Source: an uncultured bacterium | Lineage (GTDB): Bacteria > Bacillota > Clostridia > Lachnospirales > Lachnospiraceae | DNA: 51,444 nucleotides | Direction of reading: 5' to 3' | Assembly (NCBI GenBank): GCA_947243845.1 | Contig: CAMXIF010000020.1 | Coordinates: forward strand, 1-51,444 | In this document: positions 51,439-51,444 of the stretch, in pieces | Layout: each line of letters opens with the position of its first letter | Numbering within the stretch: position 1 is the stretch's first letter | Notes under the pieces: model-generated | The model's database searches: none | The model's input: the letters and a program-made list of their open reading frames with translations, nothing else | What the model was told of the DNA's origin: nothing | Made by a program: the position numbers and the translations under genes

Positions 51439-51444
51439 GTAAGT

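Noticed and set aside
1..51444. CRISPR arrays, tRNA or rRNA genes
   Set aside because: Looked for regular repeats and tRNA cloverleaf/CCA ends; none found by eye. The four-way junction at 36381 lacks tRNA arms and anticodon features.

Overview
The window looks like chromosomal DNA from a gut-type Firmicute of the Lachnospiraceae (Clostridium cluster XIVa). This is inferred from the gene content (MBOAT/SGNH/DUF4358-type neighbours, VanW protein, type-2 GalT, TSCPD protein), strong GGAGG ribosome sites, and regular use of TTG and GTG starts. No rRNA, tRNA or CRISPR array was seen. Most genes are housekeeping, metabolic or cell-surface genes; the mobile DNA is limited to a decayed remnant at the left edge.

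Layout. 1-535: scar of an integrative conjugative element (cut-off sigma-like gene, frameshifted small gene). 633-5148 (+): mutS2/rqcU followed closely by a two-component regulator and sensor kinase. 5204-10146 (-): one long operon that starts with a 31-residue membrane peptide missed by normal ORF cut-offs, then VanW protein, AIR-synthase-like protein, Lrp regulator, aminotransferase and TrmL. 10184-13265: membrane protein with unknown role, DnaQ-like exonuclease, B12/radical-SAM protein. 13266-13933: AT-rich island with an XRE regulator. 14181-19493 (-): galK-galT, and upstream a signalling operon REC, REC-Hpt, AraC regulator. 19662-23917 (-): pgi, a papain-like peptidase candidate, a secreted protein, murG and a TSCPD protein. 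24163-25138: two uncharacterised genes.

25234-33817 (-) is the most unusual region: a seven-gene operon encoding a class II aldolase, a protein with two fused nucleotidyltransferase domains, a GT-C membrane glycosyltransferase fused to a uridine-kinase-like domain, a HAD phosphatase, a GT2 glycosyltransferase, a GDPD-like TIM-barrel protein and a second GT-C glycosyltransferase. Together they look like a pathway that makes a phosphorylated sugar or polyol, activates it with nucleotide, and attaches sugars outside the membrane. Beside it, on both strands, lies an MBOAT O-acyltransferase, an SGNH-like partner and a DUF4358-type lipoprotein (33947-37572), which could acylate a surface polymer.

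37669-41202 (+): FadR-type regulator, ilvD with a textbook promoter and operators, exonuclease III. 41207-46387 (-): MgtC-like protein, a small unknown protein, and a sucrose/fructan operon (fructokinase, GH32 hydrolase) whose ABC transporter has been destroyed by an internal deletion joining a permease to the tail of a solute-binding protein. 46782-49722 (+): its LacI regulator, two envelope proteins and a HIT protein. 49771-51157 (-): mutM and an O6-alkylguanine methyltransferase.

The best candidate for something undescribed at RNA level is a folded element found twice: as a compact four-way junction before the SGNH gene (36381-36497, +) and in a shorter form at the very 5' end of the galK transcript (16972-17042, -). 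Both contain the same stem with a tandem G-A/A-G mismatch.
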